In this document: positions 17,627-29,259 of the stretch, in pieces
Layout: the number at the start of each line of letters is the position of its first letter
Position numbering within the stretch: the stretch's first letter is position 1
From: Hirsutella rhossiliensis
Taxonomy: Eukaryota > Ascomycota > Sordariomycetes > Hypocreales > Ophiocordycipitaceae
DNA length: 64,000 nucleotides
Direction of reading: 5' to 3'
Assembly: GCF_020360975.1 (NCBI RefSeq)
Contig: NW_025408686.1
Span: 248,001-312,000 of the forward strand
The notes under the pieces: model-generated
The model's database searches: none
What the model was told of the DNA's origin: nothing
What the model saw: only the letters and a program-made list of their open reading frames with translations
Program-made: the position numbers and the translations under genes

Positions 17627-20600
17627 CTAGTAGTCCGAATCATTTAAATCATCTGATAGTTCAAGAATCGAAGAAATGTCGACGAGGTTGAGGCGTTTGA
17701 CGAAGTCTTTAAACTTCTGGCCTGGAAGCGGCTTGGTGAGACCGTCAGCAAGCATGAGAGCTGTTGGAGTGTATTTGATGTCATAATGCTTCCGTTGATA
17801 GGCTTGCCTAGCCCAGCAGGAATGAATATCAACATGCTTGAGTGCTGTACGGAGCCGTGGAATGTCTTGGGATACAAGACGAATTGTCTGAAGGTTATCA
17901 CACTGAATCATTGGCTGGCCGTCGAGCTTCAATGAAAGCTGCATGAAGAGGCGCATGGTTGCAATGGTTTCCTTAACAGTGTGAGTGAGGGCGAGGAGCT
18001 CGGCTTCAGTGGATGACGTTGTGACGGTATCCTGTTTGCCTGCTTTCCAAATGATTGGCCCGCCGAAAAGGGTGAGAATGCATCCTTGGGATGACTTTCT
18101 GGTTTGTTTGTCGTCCGCAAAGGCTGCATCAGACGCGATTTCGAAATCACTTGTGTAGTGGGTTTCGAGGGATGATGTTGGGGCGGATATACCTGCGGGT
18201 GCGGGATCCGAAATTGAAATGGGTTCCATTGAGTCTGAGAACTCAATTGCGAGATACCTCGTGGCGTAGAGATACTCAATCAAATGGTCTACCGCCTTGG
18301 AATGGTGTTCCGAGGGGTTGAGGAGGAATTCTGAGAGTTTTGAAGCTGCCTTAGCTATGTCCGGGCGAGTGATCACTGATGCGTAATTCACAGAGCCGAC
18401 TTTGCCTTGGTAGAGCTGAATTTCGTCATTAGATTAGGCTGTAACTCATTTGTGGGGAAAGGGACGCCTTTGACTTCATCGAGCTGTCTGAGACCGTATT
18501 TCTGAACGATCTTCTCGATGTAGGAATCTTGGCAGAGCCATAGCTTCCTATTAGGCCTATCGCGAAGGACGCGAATTCCCAGGAACCATTGGAGCTCTCC
18601 TTGGTCCGTCATGGCGAACTTGGCTCGAAGGGCTGCTGCTAGCTGATCTGCTGCAGCTGTATTTGCTTTCCAGTAGAGGAAGACTATGTCATCAACGAAG
18701 AAGAAGACAGTGAGCCAGTCGTTCTGGAAGATACAAGGTTCGTCAGGGCATTGGGTTAGTCCGAGGTCTTCAAAGGCTGCTGTGAGATCTTTCTGCCAAA
18801 GAAGAGGGACCTTCGTAACCCGTACAAAGCTCTGTTGAGTCTAAGTACCCATCCGATTCGCATGAAGCCGTCGGGGAACCGGACGAAGATGACTTCATCC
18901 TTATCAAGGAGGCTGTTTGTGAATGCGTTGACCGCGTCGAGTTGCCTAGTCTCGAGGTCAAATTTGGCTGTGATAGCCATCAGAATGCGAAAGGAGCGGC
19001 CTGCAAGGGTTGCTGCATAGGTGTCTTTGTCTCCTAGCAATTGCAAGTCTCCGCGGACGCAGATTCGGGCTTTGAACTTGATGAGGAACCCGTGCTTGTT
19101 GAACTTATATTTAAACACCCAGGTCAGGGGTATAACACGGCCTACGGCTTCGGCCTGTGGAATCGGAGTGAACGTTCTTCTCTGTTGGAGGGATCTCCAT
19201 TCGACGTTTCCGGCTTCTTTGAACTGTGGTCCAAAGGGATGATTCTTGAGGTCTCTCCAGGTCTTGGGTTCAGGAGGAAGGATCTTTGATGAAGCTTTTC
19301 TTCTCTGCCGAGAAAGAAGCTGCTATGAAAGCGTCCTGTTGTGAGAGCTGAGAATGCTCCGTGCTTTCGAGGTTGTGGGGGTCTTTGTGACCTGCGAGGT
19401 TGCGGCGCTGCGGCTGCTGGCTGCCGACTTAGTGGTGTGAGTTGAAGAGAATCTGGTGGAGAATCTCTCGTGGGAGCAGGAGATGGATAGGGATTCTGAT
19501 CCGTGTCCTTATGATCAAATGGTTCATCGGTTTGAACCACGATGGTGTCATCGGGCTGAACTTCAGTAGGCGATTCAGGGGTCTGAGTGATATTTTCGCT
19601 GATTTCCTCGTAGTCAGATTCGTCTTCAATATGAGCTGGAAGTTGAACTTCTAGACGTGAATGCTCCTGATCAGATGGTTCTGATAGGTCCGGGTCGTAG
19701 AAAGAGTCCTCAGTGAATTTGACATCACGAACTCGTCTGATTTCATCTCGGGAAGGAATCCAAATGCGGAAGATGTTAGTAGAATCGTAGCCGACAAGGT
19801 AGCCGACTTCGGCGTGAGGAGAGGTCTTAAGATCCTTCTTCTGGGTGTTGTTTAGAGCCCGAACTGTCAAAGGATAGGCTTTACAACCATATGCTTTGAG
19901 GAAGGTGGTGTCTGGCTTGATGTGACCCTGAAGGTATCCTGTATCCTTCTTTTCGTCAAGGAGCCATTGATGAAGCTTCTCGAACGGGGTTTTCCAGTCA
20001 GAGGATTGCTGGGGCGATCTGTTGTGAAGGAAGGCTGCGGCGTTCCAAGTTTCTGGCCACAAATCATGGGGAAGATTCGCTCCTATTTGCATAGTGCGAG
20101 ACTTGGTGGATATTACCCCCCCAGATCGTTCAGCTGATCCATTCTGTGCGGGTGTGTAGGGAGCAGAAGGCTCATCCTTGATGCCTTCGTGTGTGATCCA
20201 TTCATCGTAGGCTGTCTGTAGCCCAGGATCGTTGTCCCTGTGGATGATGCAGACTTGTAGCTTCCATTGACGGAAAATGAAGGCAGCGAATGCTTTGAGA
20301 GCACCCATGAGGGACTCTTGCGTGGTGTCGTTGAGAGGATAGACGAAAATCATGCCTGTAAAATCGTCTGTGACCAAAAGGGCGGCTCTCTTCCCGTTGA
20401 AGGAAGGGTGATGACTGAAGATATCTATGTAGATTCTCCAGAAGGGTCGCGGCGCCTTCGTCTGTGGTTTCCGTCTCGAAACAAGCCGTTTTGCTTTGCC
20501 TAGGGGAGCAAGCTTCGCAGTCAAATTGCAATGGGCCTTTGATCTTGCATCCGAGAGTGTTTTCAACAGCGTGTTGAAGTGCATCAGCGTTCAAGTGGCC

Positions 20601-22224
20601 TAGTCGCTTGTGCCAAAGGCTGGCTTCTGCTGACTGCAATGTGCGCGGGCTTGAAGAGGCTGCAAATGATGATTTTGGGAGTTCATTGTACTCAAGAACG
20701 GGCTGACGATGCACACGCTTTGTGATGCATATGATTGTACCGTCATCTTGCTTGAATACCTTTCCTGAAGCAGGATCCCAATTGTATCCCTTTTGAATGA
20801 AGAGGTCGAGCGAGGCAACGTTGGTATGGAAGTTCGGGATGTATGCCACGTTGTTGAGCTGAAATAGCCCACCTGTGATACGTAGCATTACAGTGCCGTA
20901 ACCAAGAATACATAGCTGTGAGTCGCCTGCGAAAAGTTCTTCTGGTTGATCAAGGGGAACGTAGTTGGAAAACCGGGATTCGTTATTGCAGATGTGCGTA
21001 TCGGATCCGGAATCCAGGATAAATGAGTCTCGAAGAGGATATGGAGCCTTTAAAGTTGAAAAGCTCGTGCGATGAGTGAGTGGAGTAGGGAATGAATCCG
21101 GCGTAGGGGCAGGCTCGTGATCAGATGCTTCTTCCATCGGAAGTCCTGCAAATGCTGCACCTTTGAGGGGTTCTTCCTTCTTGTCCGACTCCAGGAGAGT
21201 GCCAGTGCGGTCCAAGATAGTATCAACTTTGCGTTTCAAATCAATGTTGGACTCAAGCTTATCTCTGATCTTCTTGAGGGCGGGTTCATGAGGGACCCAT
21301 CCTTCTGGTCTGATCGTTTTGTCGAGGTAGAAACATTTATTGATTGAGTGGAATTTGTTACCACAAACGCAACGGTTCTCCTTCTTCTCATCGTCTGAAG
21401 TAGGCTTCTGCTTCCCATCTTTGTCACGGCCTTGGAAGCCAGCTGGAAATGCTCCGCCTTTATCATTGTTGCCCTTGGAACCGGCATTCTTAATGCGGTG
21501 GGCGCGTTCGAAGATCTCAGAGATTTTAATGCCGTCTGGGAAGTGGTCCTTCCAGTCGGGTTTTCCGGTGACAGCTTCATCCTCCATTTTGTTGATCCAG
21601 TAGTCAGTGAATGGTTCGTTGATGGATGAGACTGCCTGAAGAAAGTCTTGAGTAGGGCGGAGACCCTGTGTGTCAGGGAGCCCTAGTTTCTTGGCTTCGG
21701 TGAGGGTCTTCTGCCACTTCGTGACCCAGGTCTCAATCTCGGACCTGTCAGGGGCTCGAAGAACGGCTCGGTAACGTTCCAAGACTTCTCTCAAGGGCCC
21801 AGTCAGTCGGTGCGACTCTGGCTTGGAGGAGAGATAGTTGCTTGGCAACGTCATGTTCGTCAGCAATTGTGCTGTAGTAATTGCCGATATGCTTGACGAT
21901 GTGTTCTTGAAGGCTGGCGAGGGCCTTCGTGTTGTCCCGATAGGTTTGGAGCCTAGATCGGTATGATGTGTGAAGATATTCCAATCGACGGAATTCTTCT
22001 GAGGTTAGAGCACCAAGATCAGATGCTTGGGCGTTCACCTGGATGTGTGTAGGCTCTGATGGCCTTACAATGGTTGATTTGTCGTCATTCGCAGGGTCCA
22101 CAAACTCCCAGATGTTATGAGATGTGGCGAATTTCTGGATGACGGAAATCCATTGTTTCCAGTCACAAGGTCCGTTGAGAATGATGACCTTGGAAGAGCT
22201 CTCGTGATCAGATGATTGAGCCAT
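17627..22224 (-). pseudogene. Copia gag-pol polyprotein, frameshifted
   Basis: Domains in order on the minus strand: gag from the Met at 22224 (MAQSSDHESSS); zinc knuckle CVCGNKFHSINKC near 21370; aspartic protease FILDSGSDTH near 21015; GAG-pre-integrase HH-CC (WHKRLGHLN...CEAC) near 20600. Integrase follows with its DDE residues (IDIF, IHRDNDPG, NGSAERSG) 20450-20130. Then come reverse transcriptase (LDAVNAFTNSL, ALYGLRRS, FFFVDDIVF) 19118-18400 and RNase H (SDAAFADD, TSSTEAELLAL) to the stop at 17627. Order INT before RT makes it Ty1/Copia. Single-base frameshifts occur near 21795 (gag), 20497 (before integrase), 19180, 18800 and 18620-18390. All expected catalytic residues are still encoded. 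Confidence 0.9.
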
Positions 22225-22290
22225 CTTGTCGTCGCGTGATGATGCGAAGTGGAAGCGATACCGTGAAAATAATATAATCACCCAGTTGTG

Positions 22291-22310
22291 CAAACCGGGC
22301 TCATAACTAT
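22291..22310 (-). other. Copia primer-binding site (initiator tRNA-Met half-molecule type)
   Basis: Next to the 5' LTR on the minus strand is TAGTTATGAGCCCGG, complementary to the anticodon arm (CGGGCTCATAAC) of initiator tRNA-Met. Copia-type elements are known to prime from an internal fragment of that tRNA. The same motif follows the TRIM-like LTRs at 8300 and 9714. Confidence 0.75.
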
Positions 22311-22646
22311 TGCAGTACGAGATGGGCAGCAAGCATTGATCTTGAGTGGAATAAAGCTCTTGATTCTTCTATCTAGAGAGGGAGTGTAGATGATCTTATA
22401 TAGATAGAAGAACAGTGGAAGTGAATGAATAACCCAGCTGTTGGGTTGTGGCTGTGTAAAGCGTAGGCAAAGGAAGGTTAATTGCCTGCATTAGCCTAGG
22501 TTGACTGGAAGACCAAATGAGCCTTGGCTGGTATACGGCCGAATATGCCTCTAACCCAGCTGTTGGGTTGTGGCTGTGTAAAGCGTAGGCAAAAGGAAGG
22601 TTGGTGAGGCTTGTAGATACTGATGTGCCAGTGTGACAGTGCAACA
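22311..22646 (-). repeat. Copia 5' LTR
   Basis: 336 bp, intact, preserving the empty site for the pogo element found in the other LTR. Confidence 0.93.
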
Positions 22647-22698
22647 CTATGTATATATGTATGTTGAGAGCTGTCAGACAGAATTGAATAGAAGTAAG

Positions 22699-24580
22699 TG
22701 TCACGGCACCAGGAAGTGGCCAGATAACCTTGTTGATCTATGAAGAGAGGAAGAACTAGTAGCCAGGAGGTCTACGTGTATATAAGGCGTAGCACGTGAC
22801 ATGACACGTGATACGTGATGGGTACTGTGACAGTACTCCTCTAAAATCGATTTGGTCCCCAAATCGTCAAACCAGTTGAAAAGACAAGCATCGTTAGGGC
22901 GCAGTGCGGGGCGACTTCGGCGTGGCCGTGCGGGGCGTCTGTTGCCCAAGCAGGGGCCAGGCTTTTCTGGGTTTCGTTCGTGGAAGCGTTTACGGCTCCC
23001 TCGCATCCCTTCAGGTCATCCTCCGGCTGCCAGGTTGGCTCGTCGTGGTGCTTCCATTTTATCAGGTAGGTCAGTCCATGCTCGGGATCCTCGTCGTGTA
23101 CGTCTAGGATCTTCTCGAATTCCCATTTTTCCTCAATGTTGCCGTCGTCGTCTCGTTCCGCGACGCGGCCAGCAACATTGCGTCGTTCATCGGCGTTGAT
23201 CTGGGCTTGGCCTGGTATCGACTCAGGGTGCCAAAGGCGTACTTTTGACGTGTGGAAAGACTTATTGACTCGGATATGCTGAGGCAGGTCTACAACGACC
23301 GCACCGCGGTAGGCTTCAAGAACTGGGTAGGGTCCATCCCACTTGTCATCCCACTTCTTCTTTGGCCTGTTGGTTTTCATGTTTTCAAGGGATACTATTA
23401 CCATATCGCCTTTTTGAAACAGGGGGCCCTCATCGCGCCTTGTGTTAGCATTATCTTCGTACCGTTGCTGTGAGATGCGGGCTAGGGCCTTGAGCTGCGT
23501 GAGAATACGGTCAAAACGTCCTGCAATTGCGTCTGCGCGTAGGAACTCCTTCTTTGCCAGCGGTGAGAGGGTTGAGGGCTGGGGTCCGGGAGGTTCAATT
23601 CCTAGGCGTGGGTTGAATCCGTAGTTTGCGAAGAACGGGGAGATGCCAGTGGTCTCGTTTACTTGATTGTTTGTTGCAAACTCGGCAAGGGGTAGCCAAT
23701 CCACCCAGTCGTCCTGTGTGAAGCTCACAAATCCTCTGAGATACTTGTTCATTGCGGCGTTAACGATCTCAGTCTGACCGTCAGTCTCAGGGTGCCATGC
23801 AGAGCTTGGTCTCAGGGTCGTATTAAGGCGTGTGCTTAGGCGTTTCCAGAAGTCTGAAACGAACTGGGTCCTCTATCGGAGACGATTGTGTCAGGGCGCC
23901 GTGCAGCCTATAGACAGTCTGAACAAATGCTTCTACCAGTTCCTCTGTAGAAAGGCCAGTAACTGGGATGAAGTGACGCATCTTTGTGAGACGATCAACT
24001 ACAACAAGGACATTCTCGTACGTCTTGCCGTTTCGGAGGCATTTCGGAAGCGTTGTGACATAATCGATAGAGATATCCGCCCACGGGCGAACAGGCAGTT
24101 CAAGGGGCTTCAGGAATCCGGGCGGGGACGAGCGGGGGGTTTTCGTGCGGAGGCAGAGGGCGCAGTCTTTAACAAACGTAGCGGTGAATTGTGAAATCCC
24201 AGGCCACCAGTAGGTCCGGTTCAACAGGTCTAGGGTTTTTATCCTGCCTGGGTGACCGGCAGGGCCGCTGCTGTGAGACCTGTGGACGACTTCGAGGCGG
24301 AGGTTGGGGGCGTTCGGGATAAAGAGGCGTTTGCGGAAAAAGATCCTTCCGTCAACCAATTGGCACTCAGACATATCGCATCGTAGGAGCTTGCGTATAT
24401 TCTCCGGCCATCGTCGGGTCTCTGGGTCGTGTAACGCAGCGATCATGTCCTGGGAGAGCTCGTCTGTGTGGTATGCCTCGCGGATAAGTTCATCAAGTGA
24501 CTTCTATGATGATGGCTTAGGCGTCACGGCGAGATGGTGGTCAGGGCCGCGATCGCCACGTGCTGTCCATGGCAAGGTTT
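22699..24580 (-). mobile_element. 5'-truncated Ty3/Gypsy chromodomain element
   Basis: The 3' LTR is 22699-22832 (TGTCACGG...CTGTGACA, 134 bp). It is preceded on the minus strand by a purine-rich tract (GAGGAGTAC) and by the integrase C-terminal part. No second LTR, RT or gag is found; recognisable sequence ends near 24510-24580. Confidence 0.85.
22841..24510 (-). pseudogene. Gypsy integrase with chromodomain, frameshifted
   Basis: The upstream half (about 24510-23823) has the integrase zinc finger (HRSHSSGPAGHPGRI...CALC) and the start of the catalytic core (WADISIDYVTTLP, VVVDRLTKMRHFIPV). Near 23860-23890 the frame shifts where the second catalytic Asp is expected. The downstream half (23752-22841) has the core end (MNKYLRGFV...WLPLAEFATN), the GPY/F-type region (GPYPVLEAYRG), and a C-terminal chromodomain (WEFEKILDVHDED, YLIKWKHHDEPTWQPEDDL). 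In this clade the chromodomain directs insertion to heterochromatin by binding methylated H3K9. Reverse transcriptase is absent, so the copy is dead. Confidence 0.88.
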
Positions 24581-26287
24581 AACGTGCCGGCCCCGAGGCA
24601 TGTTTGTGCATACGTACATGCATATATATCTTGTATTTATGTATGTATATATGTATGTACATATGGTTGCCCTGGTCTGCATGAGCTCGGAGTAGAGGGG
24701 AACAAGGTTTGGTGTTTGGGTCACTACAGCACCGACGTGCTGCAACGCAACATCGCAGACGTCATGCCGACCTCGATGGCGCGCAGGTGGGTCGCTTTCT
24801 GTCACGTCGCGCCACATTTTGTCTTGCCTTGTCTCGTCTTTGTCCCCCCGTCATGTCGTGGCGGCCCAAACTAATTGGCAGGGTAGTTCGAGCACGATCT
24901 CACTGCAGCCGATCATTAGCCCAAGGGCGGGGTCTTTAGACCCCCACTTGTAAGCTTACCCCTGACTCGTATTGTGTGTGACACACCGCCACTAGCTCGA
25001 GGCAACCCCAGGTACGGATACTCAGGATACTTTATGTATCTAGTCTTCTCTAGCCTAGCACGTCTTTTGCTCGTATAGGGATGTCCCAAACGGTAATCAA
25101 TACTACTAAGTTACTAGTTATAGTAATTAAATCTCGCGATAACCTCACTTTCTGGATGCCAATTGCCTTTGCCTTATGTTACGAAAAGTTGGAGCTACTG
25201 TCTAATGATTCAGATGACACTAAGTATCTGGCTTCGCGACACCTCTATGTTATGTCAGACATGTTTGTCGATAGTGTAAGTGCGCCTCACCAATCGTGAC
25301 TTACGACAGCGCCATTTCCAGAGGGGAAACGCGCATAGCTAAGTTACCGCTAGGTGTGAGGCGCCCTTGCCTAATACGGCTAGACACATGGAAGATAAAT
25401 ATCGCGCATAGAACGATTAAGGGGGTCCTGGTTTAGGGCCATGCATAGGTGATGATTCGTTCAAGAAGGGTGCCCTGCACATGGAGATCGTTGGTCAGCA
25501 GCGTCCTGCATCTTTTGCTGCAGGTCATCAATCCTACCACCTGTTCTCGGATGGCTGCCGCCACAGCCCAGAAAGGATTAGTTAACCATGAAATTGCACT
25601 GCCGGCCGAATCGCGCTTCTGCTTCACCCGACATTCTCGAGATGGTTGCAATATGTACACAGCAATGACCTGACGTCTTCGTTCTACGAGCTGCTATGCC
25701 GCAGCCACAGTGTGCTTCCACCTCTCTTAGCACTTTTTCTGCCAGATTTTGCGTTGTACCAGGCACTACGCCCTCTTCTTGAGATGGCTGCGTTTAGAGG
25801 CATATGGAGGGGAAACCCGAAGGTGGGCGTAGTGGAGGGTCTCGTGGCAGCAGCTCGGTTGGAGCGCGATGAAGCGGGATAGTGCAGAAGTACTTTAAAG
25901 TAGAGCTAGAGAGAAGAGGAGTGAAGGCGAGGGTGGGAGATGTGGGGTCTCGGAGACGTATGCGAGAGAATGGTGAGGGGCCACAACTTGCGTCACCAAA
26001 CCGCGTCCTTTTTGGGCGCATTTCAGCGACACTACTTCCAGGTACATGGGCACAAACCGCGATGATGACGTTCGAGGTGCGGCAAGGGCTATTTACCTAC
26101 CCCAACCTCCAGAATTGCCGCTTTTGGCGGCTCCAACACTGTCTGTTGATCTGAAACGTGCTTGTGAACTACGCCCAGAAGAAGGTTAAGACATTTTCGA
26201 TTCTTCTGCGACATAGGTTTTCCCGCCTCCCCGCCCGCCGAGCCAAGAATATAGCGTCTAGATTGGGCAAAAGCAGGCTCAGGTAAG
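24581..26287. other. No recognised gene; degenerate ATGT microsatellite
   Basis: A (TATG/TACA)-rich run lies at about 24606-24664. A 72-codon ORF at 25081-25299 and others here have no recognisable motif. An imperfect hairpin (TGCGCCTCACC...GGTGTGAGGCGCC) occurs at about 25281-25362. Confidence 0.4.
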
Positions 26288-26383
26288 TCTGTCGAGAAGA
26301 AGGTCCGAACGAGTTGAGGTCTCTAGGTCTCTCTAGGTAATACAGCTTGAAACCAGTAAGAAGGAAGTCTGCAGACTGTTGTT
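26288..26383 (+). repeat. About 90-bp repeat shared with the DUF3723 5' boundary
   Basis: Inverted relative to 12316-12405, with only a few differences and one gap. It begins TGTCGAGAAGAAGGTCCGAA and ends AGTCTGCAG. Sequence on either side is unrelated to the 12-kb copy. Confidence 0.8.
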
Positions 26384-28089
26384 TCTTCTTCCTAGGGGTC
26401 CGGAGGATCTCCTATTCGAACGGGGACCCTTTGAGGAGTCCGGCATAACTATTACTGGCTCGGGACCTCGAGAGACTGAACTATCGATTTCATAGCTAGA
26501 AGAGCTATTCGATCGGGGAGATGGAGCTGATGTTGCTGACGTAGATGACTTACGTGGCCTTCAGTAAGTGGCAAGAAGTGCCCTCTTCCTGATAGAATGT
26601 ATACTATACCTGAAAACGGGATATCAACTTGGGAGAAGCTTGGAGGGATATAAAAGGGGCTGCTTGGACGGGAAAGGAGGCAACGGGGGAAGGAGAGATA
26701 GAAGAAAAACATCTGATCGGGTGATACTCGACCTTCGAAAAGTCCTTTTATCCACTCTTATGCCCACTTTTGCTCTCTCCTTCGCGAGAAAGTCTGGTGG
26801 GCAACGGTCGTGGACATGCGCGAGTAGTTCATACTCCTGTGGAGCTAATGAGCGCCGAAGTGCTCCTTTATTGTCCTGACTGGCTTACTATGTAACATAG
26901 TGTACACTACAGTATTATTTCCGTTTGAGCTGGTCTTTTACCAGGAGGAGGCAGAATTCAGCCGGGCAGGAGGGCTTTGCACAAACTTCATGCATGTTTC
27001 GAGAGACGGCGCACGTCTGGATGGCGTCATCTTGTCCTCTTAGTAGAAGCGATTTTGACCAATGAGAACTGGAGCTTAGAACATCAATAACTCTGGGCTG
27101 CGCGTATGATTGGTCAAGTGACGCCAAGCTGCATCAGAGGCTGTGCACCTGATGGCCGTTAGGACCTGCGGGACGGAACAGAGTGAGTCAGTCAGTCACA
27201 GATCGTAAGAGACAGGGTCACACAACAAGGGGCACGGTTGGTGTGGATGACTGAACAACGATCGGGAAGAAGATCCCCTGTGTATCGGGCAACGAAAGAC
27301 TCTTGATTCTCTATCTAAGTGATGGTGAAAAGTTGGCTTCTTATACTTGGAATTTTGGGCTGAGTGGCGATGTCGCCACCTAGGCAGCATGTAACGGGCT
27401 AGGCCCTGCTGGACAAGGCAGTGCCTTGTCGGTCTAAGCACTGTTGCTCCAGTAACGGCTTAGTCTATTTTGTTGGAGGATTTCTGTCCTTCTATTTTCC
27501 TTTCCTTCTTCTTTCCTCAGCTCGAATGTAAAACGCACGAGGACTACATAGCTGTAATTTACACTATTAGAACCCATCACACAGCATAGATGACGATGTC
27601 ACCTAGAAGGTTCGAATCCATCACTAATATGGCATTACGAACTGCTTGCTGCCTTTTAGGCAGCACCGTGAATGAGCGTCTTGATCTTGACAGGGCGGTA
27701 GAAACCTTTCGCCAGAACGCAAGTACGGTACGGTCAAAGCCTTGAGATGTACCTACGGCAAGCAACTGGTAAGTTAATTTTCTCCTCGATGCGTGATACT
27801 GTAATTTCGCATCTCGAATTTTTGTTATTTGAAGAGTTCAAAGAGCATGAGAGGGGGAGTATCTGCAGATTATGGAAGGGCCGGAAAAAAATTACACGAT
27901 ATGTATTTCGCGCAGCATCGAAGACTTTGAAGCGTAGACCGGTACACCAGATTCCTAAATACGCTACAACTTGGCGACGCGTGTAAGCCAGGATATCACA
28001 AGTATTGCGGCAGCGAAAAAATGCAGCGGCTGTACAATGTTCGTTCAACCGCTTGGCAGTGGCTTATTCGATGCTCCACACGCCGGAGC
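26384..28089. other. No recognised gene
   Basis: Only short ORFs without recognisable domains. The segment at about 27195-27475 has a possible solo-LTR look (short motif resemblance to the Copia LTR) but no clean ends. Confidence 0.35.
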
Positions 28090-28205
28090 GGGCAACCCAG
28101 GGCAGCTCAGGGCAGCTCAGGACAGGCTCAGGCGGCTCAGGCAGCTCAGGGCAGATCAGGGTAGCTCAGCCCCTGCTCAGGGTAGCTCAGTCCCTGCTCA
28201 GGTTC
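28090..28205 (+). repeat. Degenerate 10-bp tandem repeat (GGCAGCTCAG)
   Basis: About eleven imperfect copies of GGCAGCTCAG/GGTAGCTCAG in a row. The array encodes nothing I trust. Confidence 0.75.
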
Positions 28206-29259
28206 GGCACGTACTTACTCAAGGTGGATCAGGTGGTGCTAATGGAAATACAATAGAGTGTGAACTTTCAAGGGTAGACCATGATTGCTTTGTCGCGCGG
28301 CTGGAATAGATCTGAGGAGCGTGTATCCTGAAGCTTCGGGAGGATTCTCGCGGCCAGCCCTTCATGGCAGACTGGTTGCTCGCTAGCTTGCTGGGAAAAA
28401 GTAAGATAGCTGCGTGCCTCCCCTAGGTAACTGTTAAAGGCACCACGATAGCCCAATTGACCTCCATCATGCCGTAAGAAGTAATGAGCAGGCAAACATT
28501 CGAGGAGCAAATTGACGTTTTTCAAGAATGCTCGTTCCTTAGTTACGTTGTGTTCTAGTCACATTGACGATCGATGCACTTCCCGCGACTGAGACCCGAT
28601 ACGATGCCGCCCACGTGGTTGTCCTTGACAATTGGTTTGTTGCAAAGGACGCTGGACGCTCGATCATGCACGCCTTTTATCTAGGTGTGGATTTTTAGGT
28701 GGCCCGACGGCCGTTCAAGCGAAAGACAGAATTAATGTTTAACGACGATTACGCCAATACACATTGGAAGAGGTAGGAGCCAAGTACACAAGTTGTTATG
28801 AAGATCTAGAAAGGTGCGGCCCAACGGTCCTATTTATGCCGTTGGGTAACTTCCATGGGCACCAAATTAGCCATACACGTGAGGTCACTATAGGTCCTGA
28901 TACATGGCCTTATAATGATCTTTCAGGTGGTCCTTGATAACACCTAATAGCCTAACACCCGACATTCCTCGTAAGAACGATTGGAACACTTCCACCGCAA
29001 AAGTTCCTCTATCACCACCGCGCGAAAATGGACGTCAACTACGGTAGAAGGCTGAAGCTCGAGGAACGTAAGTTCTCCTTGTCTCATACTAAAAAGAAAG
29101 GATATTCTCCTGATTAGGGAAGTCTGGTTGAGAACAAGGTGACTGCTTTAGCCACACACATAGATTTCGCGCGATGCAGGTTGACCGTGGAGATACCAAG
29201 CGATACATTCGATTTGCTACCTTGCAGACCAACAACTTCGATTGGTCAAAAGGCATAGC
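28206..29259. other. No recognised gene downstream of the captain
   Basis: Short ORFs only. The stretch around 28560-28720 reads open for about 45 codons but has no recognisable domain. Confidence 0.4.

Larger units (their letters stand above)
14925..22646 (-). mobile_element. Copia-type LTR retrotransposon (complete, with nested pogo)
   Basis: Oriented on the minus strand: 5' LTR 22311-22646, PBS, gag-pol, polypurine tract, 3' LTR. The 3' LTR is split by a pogo insertion into 17459-17571 and 14925-15148. Without the insert the element is about 5.4 kb. LTRs start and end TGTTGC...CTGCA (element sense) and differ from each other only by one A in a homopolymer, so the insertion is recent. An 8-bp direct repeat CTATGTAT flanks both ends (14917-14924, 22647-22654); this is longer than the usual 5-bp Copia duplication. 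Confidence 0.92.

Noticed and set aside
24606..24664. Telomeric or centromeric repeat
   Set aside because: Only a short degenerate TATG/TACA microsatellite.
27195..27475. Solo LTR of a Copia element
   Set aside because: Some wording resembles the Copia LTR (CTTGATTCTCTATCTA) but I could not find TG...CA ends with a target duplication.
28090..28205. CRISPR-like array
   Set aside because: Ten-bp contiguous units without unique spacers, in a eukaryotic genome.
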